From 38-11 sp927435965 (GTDB lineage: Bacteria; Bacillota; Clostridia; Tissierellales; Dethiosulfatibacteraceae), in assembly GCA_927435965.1 (NCBI GenBank), contig CAKMKB010000080.1, positions 1-10,505 of the forward strand: a stretch of DNA of 10,505 nucleotides. The letters run 5' to 3'. Positions 1-7,552 of the stretch are shown here, piece after piece. How positions within the stretch are numbered: the stretch's first letter is position 1; each line of letters begins with the position of its first letter. The position numbers and the translations under genes were made by a program. The notes under the pieces were generated by a model. That model saw only the letters and a list, made by a program, of their open reading frames with translations, searched no databases and was not told the DNA's origin.

Positions 1-1
1 T

Positions 2-607
2 GTTTTATCAACAGGCAATGAACATAAAGTTAGAGAGATTAGTGATGTTTTAAACGAGTTTGATGTTGAGGTCATATCTAAAAATAGTTTAGGTTTAAAT
101 CATGTAGATGTGGTTGAAGATGGTCATACTCTAGAAGAAAATGCAATAAAAAAAGCCAGGGAGTTGTGGCAACACACAGGAGGAATTGTAATTGCCGACG
201 ACACTGGGCTTTTTGTCAAGTATCTGAAAGGTGATCCCGGAGTACATTCTTCTAGGTATGCTGGAGACCTTGCAAATGACAGTGATAATAATGCACTTCT
301 TTTAAAGAACATGAAAAATGTTGAAGAAAAAGACAGACAAGCTTTTTTTAAAACAGTAATCGTGATCATTGATAGGAATGAGAAAATCCATCTTAGTGAG
401 GGGATATGTTGCGGTCAGATTGGCTTTGAACCAAAAGGTGAACATGGATTTGGATATGATTCGTTGTTTATTGTCGATGGGATCGGTAAAACTTTTGCAC
501 AGATGAGCAATGAAGAAAAAAACATTCATAGTCACAGAGGGAAAGCTTTGCGGAAGTTGGAGAAAATCTTCCCTGAAATATTATATGAAACTGATTATAA
601 TAAGTGA
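2..607 (+). CDS. rdgB: XTP/dITP diphosphatase (RdgB/HAM1 family), 5' end missing
   Basis: This enzyme hydrolyses non-canonical purine nucleoside triphosphates (ITP, dITP, XTP) to monophosphate and pyrophosphate, which keeps deaminated bases out of nucleic acids in the cytoplasm. The frame is open from base 2, upstream of the first internal ATG at 110. It begins VLSTGNEHKVREI, which contains the family's N-terminal T-G-N-x-x-K substrate motif, so only a few N-terminal residues are missing. Further family motifs follow in order: ADDTGL (the catalytic-metal D-D-S/T-G-L loop), PGVHSSRYAG, GFGYDSLF and SHRGKAL near the C-terminus. The 201 visible residues fit a family of about 195-205 residues. 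The last 23 bases overlap the next gene, a phosphodiesterase; rdgB next to this type of gene is a recurrent Bacillota arrangement. Truncation at the window edge is the only oddity. Confidence 0.95.
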   Translation, partial: VLSTGNEHKVREISDVLNEFDVEVISKNSLGLNHVDVVEDGHTLEENAIKKARELWQHTGGIVIADDTGLFVKYLKGDPGVHSSRYAGDLANDSDNNALLLKNMKNVEEKDRQAFFKTVIVIIDRNEKIHLSEGICCGQIGFEPKGEHGFGYDSLFIVDGIGKTFAQMSNEEKNIHSHRGKALRKLEKIFPEILYETDYNK

Positions 608-1061
608 TACTCATCTGAGAGTCAACAGCCTCATCCAGAGGATCAGAGGGATTGAAAATGTGGATATGATACTTCACCTGGGGGATATGGTCAGTGATGC
701 TGAAAAAATCTCCAGAAGACTAGGCAAGAATACAGTCGAGGTAAGAGGAAATTCTGATATGGTAGGAGACAGAATACCACTCACAAGAAAAATCATTTGG
801 CAGAATAAAACAATACTCATGACACATGGCCATGAGTACAATGTTAAGAGTTCTCTGAACAGACTTTACTATAAGGCTCTTGAAACTCAGTCGGATATTG
901 TTTTGTTTGGTCATACACATAAACCTATGATAGAGACCTTGGAAGGTATTTTGTTCTTCAATCCCGGCAGTGCTACATATCCTAGAGAGGGGAGCTTGCC
1001 TTCTTTTGGAATTATAAGTATTAAGAATGGAGAAGTTCAGGCGGACATCGTCACTATTTAG
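585..1061 (+). CDS. YfcE/MJ0936-type metallophosphoesterase
   Basis: This is a small calcineurin-like phosphodiesterase of 158 residues, typical for the YfcE/YsnB/MJ0936 family, whose members hydrolyse phosphodiester model substrates with Mn/Ni-type dinuclear metal centres. The physiological substrate is generally unknown. The start at 585 gives MKLIIISDTH, which places the first metal motif (D8, H10) at the N-terminus as in the family. A longer open frame from 510 would add 25 residues that are only rdgB read in another frame. Metal ligands continue with HLGD (D34), GNSD (N56; the family often has GNCD), THGH (H81, H83) and GHTH (H110, H112), followed by NPGS. No strong ribosome binding site is visible close to the start, and translational coupling with rdgB (23-bp overlap) is likely. 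The stop overlaps the stop of the opposing RND permease gene by 8 bp. No membrane segment or signal peptide is seen. Confidence 0.92.
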   Translation: MKLIIISDTHLRVNSLIQRIRGIENVDMILHLGDMVSDAEKISRRLGKNTVEVRGNSDMVGDRIPLTRKIIWQNKTILMTHGHEYNVKSSLNRLYYKALETQSDIVLFGHTHKPMIETLEGILFFNPGSATYPREGSLPSFGIISIKNGEVQADIVTI

Positions 1062-4000
1062 CTTGATTGAAAATACTGTTATACATGGTTGGAATAACAA
1101 TCATAGTAAAGAAGGTTGAGACAAACAGACCCGACATCAATGTGACAGCCATTGGGGTAAAAAATGAGCTGCCGGACAATGCAAGAGGTAGAAGTCCCAT
1201 AATTGTGGTTATAGTGCTTAGCATGATTGGTCTGAATCTTCTATTGAGAGAAGATATGCAAGAATCCATTACAGTATCACCCTCTTTGATTGCATTATTG
1301 ATATGCTCGAGCAATAATATGGCATTATTGACCACAATTCCAATCAGACTGGCCAATCCAAGACCAGCTGTAAAGGAAAAAGGCTGCCTGAATATATATA
1401 GACCCGCCATCGAACCGATGATAGATAATGGGATAGTCAGCAATATAATTAGAGTCTGTCTTGAAGATTTGAACTGAATTAATAATATGATATAAATGGC
1501 AGCCAGTGCATAAAGGGCTGCTTCTGCTATTCCGCCTAGGTATTTGGAGATGGTTTCTTTTTCTCCTCTGTAATCAACTCTTATTCCAGTGCCACCTATA
1601 GTTGATGATACGAGGGTTTCAATGTGATTTTGACTGTCCTGAACATTATATCCATCTCTCACTGTACACTCTAATGAAACAGCGGGCAATCTGTTGTATC
1701 TATAAACGATGGGTATCTGGCTTTTTAATTCCAGTGTTGTGACTTGTTTAAGCAATATCTTGTTGTTTGTGAAGGAGGATTTGATCATCAGGTTCTCCAA
1801 ATCCGCCATAGATCCTATATTTGAAGAAAGAAAAATATCAAACTCGTTATATGTTGTCGTGATTGAGGAAGCTTTGAGACCATTTAGCGCTATATTGACC
1901 TGTCTTTGAATGTCATAACTGTTCAGACCTAAAATACCTGCATAGTCTTTGTCCATAGCCATCTCGTATTGATATACGGAGCGAGGAATATCTGAATAGA
2001 TTCTATCTATACTTTCCATATTATTTATTTTAACGAAAAGCTCATCTGCATAACTATATAGAACATCCTTATCATCGCTATAAAGAACGATTTCAATGTC
2101 AGATCCTGGAGCTGTAATGGCAGGTAAACTGACCTCAATCTTACTTCCAAGAATGCGGCTATCAATTCTGTTTTTTAGATCTTTAATATATGCCTCACGT
2201 GAACCGATATCAGCAGTCTCATCAATGTAAGCCAATATCTGGCCGCTGTGTTCAGCGTCGGCACCTGGTGCTACGGTTAGATAAAACTTGGGGAGATAGC
2301 CACCTATGGCTGTTGTATAGGATGTTATGGCACTCTCTTCGTCCAGAATAGTGTTTATTTCATTCATTAAGGCCTCGGTACTGGTTCTATCACCTTTATT
2401 CTCATTGGACACGTCTATGTAAACGTAGTTTTTATCCGCATAGGGAAATATTTCAATAGGAAGGAAATATATTCCGACTCCGATAGATAAAAAGAATAAA
2501 ACAAAAGTAAGAATCAAAGTAATCGCGCCGTGCTGCAAGCCTATATTGAGAGATCGGTTGAAAAGCGTTTTTACTCTATTCTTTTTTTGCTTTCCGTCCT
2601 TGGTTTTTGATAAGAAAATACTGGATAATGCCGGTACAAAAAGCATGGCAGATACATATGAGGCAGTTAATGAAATGATAACCACAAGGGGGAGTGATCG
2701 AGCAAATTCACCTGCTTCACCTGGCAGAGCTATCAATGGAGCAAAAGCTGCGACTGTAGTCAATGTTGAGGAAAATACAGGAGTAGCAGATTCTTCAGCT
2801 CCTATAATAGACGCTTCAATCAAACTATAACCCTCATCAATCCTATATTGGATAGCATCTGTCACAACAATTGAGTTGTCTACCAGTATACCGAGTGAGA
2901 TAATCAGAGCGGCAATTGATATCTGGTGAATATCAATTTGCATATACCTCATAACTGTGAAGGTAAGCAATATACTAAACGGCATTGCGGTTGATACAAT
3001 AGCGGCATTCTTATAACCCATTCCGATTAATATAACAATAATCACAAATGCAACGCCCTGAAATAGATTCATGATAAATCGGTTGACTGATTCGGCAACA
3101 TCATCAGGTTGGAATACTACATTTGTCACATATAAATCATCAGGCATTGATTCAATCAAATCATTAAGCATTACCTGAACCTCTTCACCGGTAGCTATAA
3201 TGTTTTGATTGTCTTTAAAATAAGATGTAATAAGAACGGCAGGACTGCCATTCTCTTCGAATTTTTTTGCATCTGAGTCATAATCCATGTAAATATCAGC
3301 GATATCTTTCAAACGCACTATACCAAAGCTCTCTGATATATCAATAATTAGATTCTCAATGTCTTGAATGCTTTTAAACGCTCCTGGAATGCTTACACTA
3401 ATTCTACCGGAATCCGTATAGACTGATCCTGAAGGAATTTCAATATTCTGTATCAGGATAAGATTATAGAGATCCTCCATAGAAAGTGAAGTTTTATTTA
3501 GCTCTTCTAGTAAAACATTTATCCTTATTCTCTTCTGGAGATCTCCATCAAGATTGACTTTTTTGATGCCATTTATATTCAACAGTTCATTTCTAATAAT
3601 GGAAGAAAAGTAGCTGAGGGCTTCGTAGTCATACGCATCACTATGGATAGAGATGATCATTCCGGATGTTTCTACCATGCTCTCCGTGTCAATTACAGGT
3701 GTAAACGCACCATCAGGGAGATCAGATACCAAATTACCTATGAGTTTATCTAAGTTACTCCACTGCTCGTCTTTATCAACTGAGTAGTTTATTGTCACTA
3801 CAACCACTGAGGCGTTATTAGCAGAAATTGATTTTATGTTTTCGATACCCTCCAGCAAAGAAGCCTCAACCTCGATTTTTTTTGTAATCAGCTCTTCAAT
3901 CTCTTCAGCTGAAGCGCCTGGCCAGATTGTAGTGATTAATGCCGAGGGGCTTGTGACATCAGGATTTTCTTGCCTGGGGATGTTAAAATAGGAAATAATG

Positions 4001-4077
4001 CCTGATATCATCAAGATAACGGCAAGTATAATGGTAATCTTTCTATTTTTTACAGAAAAGCGTATTAATCTACTCAT
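1054..4077 (-). CDS. RND family efflux permease (AcrB/AcrF-like)
   Basis: This is an inner-membrane proton-driven exporter of the resistance-nodulation-division superfamily, about 1007 residues, close to the family's usual ~1030. The RND layout is complete: TM1 at about 15-33, a large extracytoplasmic loop, TM2-6 at about 335-488, TM7 at about 518-540, a second large loop, and TM8-12 at about 850-1000. In TM4, LVDNSIVVTDA holds one Asp (D400) where AcrB has the D407-D408 pair; the second is Asn. In TM10, VVNNAILLLEH has Asn where AcrB has K940. These changes occur in divergent RND subgroups, so the pump is probably active, but its substrate cannot be predicted. ATG 4077 is preferred because AGGTG lies 6 nt upstream. 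GTG at 4086, directly after the adaptor's stop, is the alternative and adds three residues. The adaptor gene is immediately upstream and presumably supplies the partner. No outer-membrane factor is encoded here. Confidence 0.93.
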   Translation of the reverse strand: MSRLIRFSVKNRKITIILAVILMISGIISYFNIPRQENPDVTSPSALITTIWPGASAEEIEELITKKIEVEASLLEGIENIKSISANNASVVVVTINYSVDKDEQWSNLDKLIGNLVSDLPDGAFTPVIDTESMVETSGMIISIHSDAYDYEALSYFSSIIRNELLNINGIKKVNLDGDLQKRIRINVLLEELNKTSLSMEDLYNLILIQNIEIPSGSVYTDSGRISVSIPGAFKSIQDIENLIIDISESFGIVRLKDIADIYMDYDSDAKKFEENGSPAVLITSYFKDNQNIIATGEEVQVMLNDLIESMPDDLYVTNVVFQPDDVAESVNRFIMNLFQGVAFVIIVILIGMGYKNAAIVSTAMPFSILLTFTVMRYMQIDIHQISIAALIISLGILVDNSIVVTDAIQYRIDEGYSLIEASIIGAEESATPVFSSTLTTVAAFAPLIALPGEAGEFARSLPLVVIISLTASYVSAMLFVPALSSIFLSKTKDGKQKKNRVKTLFNRSLNIGLQHGAITLILTFVLFFLSIGVGIYFLPIEIFPYADKNYVYIDVSNENKGDRTSTEALMNEINTILDEESAITSYTTAIGGYLPKFYLTVAPGADAEHSGQILAYIDETADIGSREAYIKDLKNRIDSRILGSKIEVSLPAITAPGSDIEIVLYSDDKDVLYSYADELFVKINNMESIDRIYSDIPRSVYQYEMAMDKDYAGILGLNSYDIQRQVNIALNGLKASSITTTYNEFDIFLSSNIGSMADLENLMIKSSFTNNKILLKQVTTLELKSQIPIVYRYNRLPAVSLECTVRDGYNVQDSQNHIETLVSSTIGGTGIRVDYRGEKETISKYLGGIAEAALYALAAIYIILLIQFKSSRQTLIILLTIPLSIIGSMAGLYIFRQPFSFTAGLGLASLIGIVVNNAILLLEHINNAIKEGDTVMDSCISSLNRRFRPIMLSTITTIMGLLPLALSGSSFFTPMAVTLMSGLFVSTFFTMIVIPTMYNSIFNQAK

Positions 4078-4086
4078 TCCAGACAC

Positions 4087-5280
4087 CTATTCCACAACTG
4101 TCACTTTATAGCCAACCCTTATATTATCGAGACCCTTGATAATGATCTCATCATTGAGGTCTAATCCCTCAGCTAAAATTTTATTTTCATAAATTGCTAA
4201 TATTTTGATGTTTTTTCTGACTACTCTTTCATTTTCCACTACATACACAAAATCCTCACCGTCATTGGAAACATTTGTGATATCAAGCCAAATACCAGTA
4301 CTCTCACCAACTATAAAATCAATGTAGGCAATAGAACCAATCATAACGCCTTCTGATACGCCATCGATTTCTACCGAGATATTGTAAGTAAGCTGGTTCT
4401 GATCCGGGACTGGACTGATTGCATTTATTCTACCATCATAACTAACATCATTTACCTTTACGATTGTTGGGGTGTTCAGTTTTATTTCAGCCATGTCCTT
4501 AAGGGTAACGCCTGTTTCTATACTTAATTTATTGCTGGCCACAACCACCACCGGATAACCTTGAGGCACTAACTCAGACTCTTCGTATAGAACGCTGATG
4601 ACTGTTCCAAAAACATCGCTGAATATGACTGTATCTTCTACAAGTGATCTGTAGGCCTCATATCCATTTTTGGCAGCCATATACTGAGACAAAGCCATTT
4701 GTTCATCTTCACTACCAGCGCCTTGTTCAGCCTGTGAAAGCATTTCAAGAGACTGCTGATAATCTTTCTCAGAAATAGATAGAGCTAGCGCTGCCTCTTC
4801 AAGAGTCGACGATGATATGACGCCTTCTTTATGCAATGAAATCATGTCGTTATAGTTTTTCTCCTGATAATCAAATACGGATTTTGCTTTCTCAACATTT
4901 AAGGATGCGGCATTGATTTCTTCAAGACTGGCTCCCTTCAAAGCCTTTTGATATTGAGCATAGGCAGCATCCATCTGATTCTTAGCAGCAGCCATCTGAA
5001 ATCCTATATCGGTTGTGTCTACAGATGCCAGCGTATCTCCTGGAGCGACCTTGTCTGAAACAGCAACATTTAAAGACTGCAAATAACCACTGGTTTTGAA
5101 GGAATATTTTTTTATTTGATCGGTTTGAACAACACCTACGTGCTTCAAAATACGGCTATAAGTATTCTCTACAGCCAAAGTGGTTTGTACCGATGCGGAT
5201 TTTTCTATTTCCTGAACAATAGGCGTTGTACAGGCAGTCATTACTAAAACTAGTAGAATCAGAATCACTATTTTTTTCAT
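4087..5280 (-). CDS. RND efflux periplasmic-adaptor-type (membrane fusion) lipoprotein
   Basis: This 397-residue protein is the HlyD/MFP-type adaptor that links to the RND permease encoded next. The N-terminus MKKIVILILLVLVMTAC is a lipoprotein signal peptide with lipobox MTAC, giving lipidated Cys17, so the protein should be anchored on the outer face of the cytoplasmic membrane. The order of parts fits the family: a barrel-sandwich (lipoyl-like) half with GYLQSLNV and VAPGDTLASVDTTD (about 65-92), an Ala/Glu/Lys-rich helical hairpin (about 95-215), the second lipoyl half with DVFGTVISVLYEE and VPQGYPVVVVA (about 222-250), then beta-barrel and membrane-proximal domains to the end. A GGTG ribosome binding site lies 5 nt before the ATG. 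The gene follows hisS by 19 bp and its stop is within 10 bp of the permease start, so the pair is cotranscribed. Substrate is unknown. Confidence 0.92.
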   Translation of the reverse strand: MKKIVILILLVLVMTACTTPIVQEIEKSASVQTTLAVENTYSRILKHVGVVQTDQIKKYSFKTSGYLQSLNVAVSDKVAPGDTLASVDTTDIGFQMAAAKNQMDAAYAQYQKALKGASLEEINAASLNVEKAKSVFDYQEKNYNDMISLHKEGVISSSTLEEAALALSISEKDYQQSLEMLSQAEQGAGSEDEQMALSQYMAAKNGYEAYRSLVEDTVIFSDVFGTVISVLYEESELVPQGYPVVVVASNKLSIETGVTLKDMAEIKLNTPTIVKVNDVSYDGRINAISPVPDQNQLTYNISVEIDGVSEGVMIGSIAYIDFIVGESTGIWLDITNVSNDGEDFVYVVENERVVRKNIKILAIYENKILAEGLDLNDEIIIKGLDNIRVGYKVTVVE

Positions 5281-5299
5281 ATTTTCACCATTGATTGAA

Positions 5300-6550
5300 T
5301 CAGTTCAATTCTTTGATATTGCAGTTCTCTTTTTCATAAATACAAAACTTTGTAAAGCCACTCTTAGATAATTGTTCCAGCACTTTATTGAGTTTTTTGG
5401 GCTTGAGATTAATTGTCACCAAATAACCCTCAGCTCTCAAACTATCTGCAAATTTTAGGACTTCTGTAAAATCATCATTATCTTCATAAAACATTGCTAG
5501 CTTGTTGATATCTGGAACTGTGAAATTGTCGTCAAAAAGCTTGTTGACCAGTCTTTCAAAACCAATGGAAAAACCGACAGCAGGGATATCCTGACCTATA
5601 AACTGACCAATCATCTTATCATATCTGCCACCACCGGCAATTGAGTAACCAAGATCCTTATAGACCATCTCAAATATAGGGCCTGTGTAGTAGCCCATAC
5701 CTCTCACCAGAGTAAAATCATAGACGATATTATATTTATCCATAGCCATTTTTCTGACGTTGCTTATGATATATTCCATGTTCTTCAGAACATCTTTGGC
5801 AACACCATAATCTGCCAGAATAGACAGATCACCAGAATTTAGATTCTTAGTCGCCTCTATTATACTACTTATGCTCTCTCTGTTGTAATCTTTTGCAACC
5901 AACTCTTTCTCAACTCCTTGGACACCAATTTTATCCAACTTGTCAAGAATTACACAAACATTATCAAATGAATCATCGTCAAACCCACAGTTCAGAATGA
6001 CTGATCTCAAAATCCTGCGGTCATTGATTTTAATCTGAAAGTTATTGACATTTAGAGCATTCAAGGCTTTTGCCGAAGCAGTTAAAAGCTCTATTTCAGC
6101 ATTGCTTGACTCGTCACCAATGATGTCTATATCACATTGCTTAAAGCTTCTATAACGTCCTTTTTGTGCCCTCTCAGCTCGAAAAACGTTGCCGACCTGG
6201 ATAGCCTTCACTACTGCCGGTAGATTGTGCCTATTATTGCAATAAAAACGGCTCAAAGGAATGGTAAGGTCATATCTTAATCCCAACTCAACAATCTCAT
6301 CTTCTGTCAGATCCTTCTTGTTTAGGTCAAGCTTATTGCCTCGCTTCAATATCTTGTAGATCAGTTTTAGGTTGTCGCCACCCTGACTGCCCAAAAGATT
6401 TTCAATATTCTCTACAACAGGTGTCTCAATCAGCTCAAAGCCAGAAACCTTGTAAACATCTATGATTGTTCTCTCAACGTAATCCCTTACTGCTTGTTCT
6501 TTAGGCAGGAAGTCTCTCATACCCTTTGCTGGGTTCAGATTATTTTTCAT
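5300..6550 (-). CDS. hisS: Histidyl-tRNA synthetase
   Basis: This class II aminoacyl-tRNA synthetase charges tRNA-His with histidine in the cytosol; 416 residues is normal for bacterial HisRS (about 420). The class II core is complete: motif 1 region around IETPVVE (41-47), RYDLTIPLSRF (92-102), motif 2 FRAERAQKGRYRSFKQCD (123-140), the histidine-specific LVRGMGYYTG (281-290), AGGGRYD (305-311) and motif 3 GFSIGFERL (326-334). The C-terminal anticodon-binding domain (about 347-416) is present but ends soon after the strand FCIYEKENC, so it looks slightly short. The histidine motif usually reads LVRGLDYY; Gly replaces the Asp here. Presence of that motif argues against HisZ, the ATP-phosphoribosyltransferase regulatory subunit. 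A GAGGAG ribosome binding site precedes the ATG. The gene sits 14 bp after the E1-like gene and 19 bp before the efflux adaptor gene, an unusual operon for a housekeeping synthetase. A paralogous copy elsewhere cannot be excluded. Confidence 0.93.
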   Translation of the reverse strand: MKNNLNPAKGMRDFLPKEQAVRDYVERTIIDVYKVSGFELIETPVVENIENLLGSQGGDNLKLIYKILKRGNKLDLNKKDLTEDEIVELGLRYDLTIPLSRFYCNNRHNLPAVVKAIQVGNVFRAERAQKGRYRSFKQCDIDIIGDESSNAEIELLTASAKALNALNVNNFQIKINDRRILRSVILNCGFDDDSFDNVCVILDKLDKIGVQGVEKELVAKDYNRESISSIIEATKNLNSGDLSILADYGVAKDVLKNMEYIISNVRKMAMDKYNIVYDFTLVRGMGYYTGPIFEMVYKDLGYSIAGGGRYDKMIGQFIGQDIPAVGFSIGFERLVNKLFDDNFTVPDINKLAMFYEDNDDFTEVLKFADSLRAEGYLVTINLKPKKLNKVLEQLSKSGFTKFCIYEKENCNIKELN

Positions 6551-6564
6551 ATATTATATCTCCT

Positions 6565-7245
6565 CTATATTTCCAGTATGTCAAAACTGTTATTTAATAA
6601 ATCGATGTAAAGCAATTTACCTCTGAGAGGCAGCTCCTTCTTCAACAGAACCTTGATACACTCAGCTACCTGAAAAGAAGCTGCAGCTGCAGGCGTAAAA
6701 GATGGATTGCCCAGGATGCTCTCAATTCCTTTTTCTGTACTTGAGCCATATATTTTAGAGAGCAGATTGTCACCAGGCATAATGACACTTAACTGGAAGT
6801 ACCATCCTGCGATAGCGCCATGAATCAGTGGTAGATCATGCTCACTGCATTTCGACTCTAAAAGCAAACGGGTTTCAATATTGTCAACAGCATCAATCAC
6901 AAGACTATGACCTTGCATGATAGAATCTATATTTTCAGGTGTCAGTACGTATGGTATTGCAATAAGTTCTGTATCTGGATTGACTAGATGTACTCTTTCT
7001 TTAACCACCTCTGCCTTACTCATTCCGAGGTTATCCATGGTTGAATAGAGTTGTCTGTTAAGATTGGACTCATCGAAGACATCCCCATCGACAACGGTAA
7101 TATGACCAAGACCTAGACGGGTCAACATCTCTATGATATAACCACCTAGTCCACCACATCCAACAACCAAAACGTTGCTGTTTTTTAGCACGGTCATATC
7201 CTCTTCGCTGATTGTACTATAGTTTCTTTCATATCGTTTCTCCAC
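6565..7245 (-). CDS. MoeB/ThiF/HesA-family E1-like adenylyltransferase
   Basis: Members of this family adenylate the C-terminal glycine of ubiquitin-like sulfur carriers (MoaD, ThiS) for molybdopterin or thiazole synthesis, or dehydrate t6A in tRNA (TcdA). The start chosen is GTG 7245, giving 226 residues; an upstream ATG at 7278 lies inside the promoter, and GGAGGTG sits correctly before the GTG. Motifs seen are the ATP-binding Rossmann loop GCGGLGG (29-35), VVDGD (51-55), the SNLNRQ Arg-finger segment (60-65), SKAE (76-79) and DAVDNIETR (118-126). The MoeB/ThiF zinc-binding CxxC pairs are absent. SNLNRQ and the C-terminal NPSFTPAAAASFQVAE resemble MoeB/HesA-like proteins more than TcdA. No MoaD/ThiS-like carrier is encoded nearby, so the acceptor is unknown. 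It is the first gene of the minus-strand unit, 14 bp before hisS. The family is certain; the pathway is not. Confidence 0.88.
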   Translation of the reverse strand: MEKRYERNYSTISEEDMTVLKNSNVLVVGCGGLGGYIIEMLTRLGLGHITVVDGDVFDESNLNRQLYSTMDNLGMSKAEVVKERVHLVNPDTELIAIPYVLTPENIDSIMQGHSLVIDAVDNIETRLLLESKCSEHDLPLIHGAIAGWYFQLSVIMPGDNLLSKIYGSSTEKGIESILGNPSFTPAAAASFQVAECIKVLLKKELPLRGKLLYIDLLNNSFDILEI

Positions 7246-7249
7246 ATGA

Positions 7250-7256
7250 CACCTCC
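7250..7256 (-). promoter_or_regulatory. Ribosome binding site deciding the E1-like gene start
   Basis: GGAGGTG on the minus strand is a near-perfect anti-16S match. Its GGAGG core ends 6 nt before GTG 7245. The ATG at 7248-7246 is out of frame, and the in-frame ATG at 7278 lies upstream of this site and within the predicted -10, so GTG is the most likely start. Confidence 0.75.
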
Positions 7257-7268
7257 AAAACATTCTAT

Positions 7269-7297
7269 AGTATATCATATTTCATCATTTTTCAAAA
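7269..7297 (-). promoter_or_regulatory. Extended -10 promoter of the E1-like/hisS/efflux unit
   Basis: On the minus strand TGATATACT (7277 to 7269) is an extended -10 element (TGn plus TATACT). A weak -35, TTTTGA (7297 to 7292), lies 17 bp upstream. Transcription would begin near 7262, leaving a leader of about 17 nt that just includes the ribosome binding site. No other strong promoter is seen between the four genes of this unit. The call is from motif reading only. Confidence 0.55.
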
Positions 7298-7322
7298 TAA
7301 TAATTTATTTGCAATATGATAA

Positions 7323-7350
7323 ATATCAATTATATCAATAATTATATCAA
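7323..7350 (+). repeat. Three short ATATCAA direct repeats in the divergent intergenic region
   Basis: The heptamer ATATCAA occurs at 7323-7329, 7332-7338 and 7344-7350. The last two are part of the longer repeat ATTATATCAA (7329-7338 and 7341-7350, 12 bp apart). They lie between the two divergent promoters, in the AT-rich stretch 7246-7552 that holds no gene. They might bind a regulator, but such short AT-rich repeats also arise by chance. Nothing else gene-like is seen in this gap. Confidence 0.3.
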
Positions 7351-7467
7351 ATTTTTGTTAAAAGATGTGAAAAATTGTTGAACTACGTAGGATTGTAAAA
7401 CTTGTATTCCGATATTTCTAATACAAATTATAAATATGTAAAGATTACAAATATATCTTTAAATCAG

Positions 7468-7497
7468 TTGTGTGTAACAAATAGTTCGTGCTATAAT
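7468..7497 (+). promoter_or_regulatory. Extended -10 promoter of katG
   Basis: TGCTATAAT (7489-7497) is an ideal extended -10 element with a perfect TATAAT. The -35 candidate TTGTGT (7468-7473) is poor with an 18-bp spacer, as is common for extended -10 promoters. Transcription would start near 7504, giving a leader of about 49 nt before ATG 7553. The 15-mer at 7491-7505 matches the PerR operator consensus TTATAATnATTATAA at 10 of 14 defined positions by hand. Six of those matches are the -10 itself, so peroxide-responsive control is only a suggestion. Confidence 0.6.
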
Positions 7498-7552
7498 AAT
7501 AAAGATATAGTATAAACAGCATAACAATATAAAATAATCAAAGGAGGATTGT

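Noticed and set aside
510..584. Longer N-terminus for the phosphodiesterase starting at ATG 510
   Set aside because: The 25 extra residues are rdgB sequence in another frame, and the metal-binding SDTH motif belongs within the first ten residues in this family.
720..1100. Minus-strand open frame opposite the phosphodiesterase gene
   Set aside because: It has no family resemblance and no ribosome binding site, and it is antisense to a well-supported gene.
2546..2830. Plus-strand open frames opposite the RND permease gene (also 1067-1477, 1709-1909)
   Set aside because: They are antisense shadows of the permease gene, with no start signals or recognisable domains.
7246..7278. ATG 7278 as start of the E1-like gene
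   Set aside because: It lies inside the predicted -10 and has no ribosome binding site; GTG 7245 has GGAGGTG upstream.
7329..7347. A second PerR/Fur-like operator in the divergent region
   Set aside because: Partial matches of about 10 of 14 can be found at several places in DNA this AT-rich, so this one carries no weight.
7279..7552. Riboswitch or small RNA gene upstream of katG
   Set aside because: The stretch is very AT-rich, without a GC-rich stem, a terminator or any aptamer core I can recognise.
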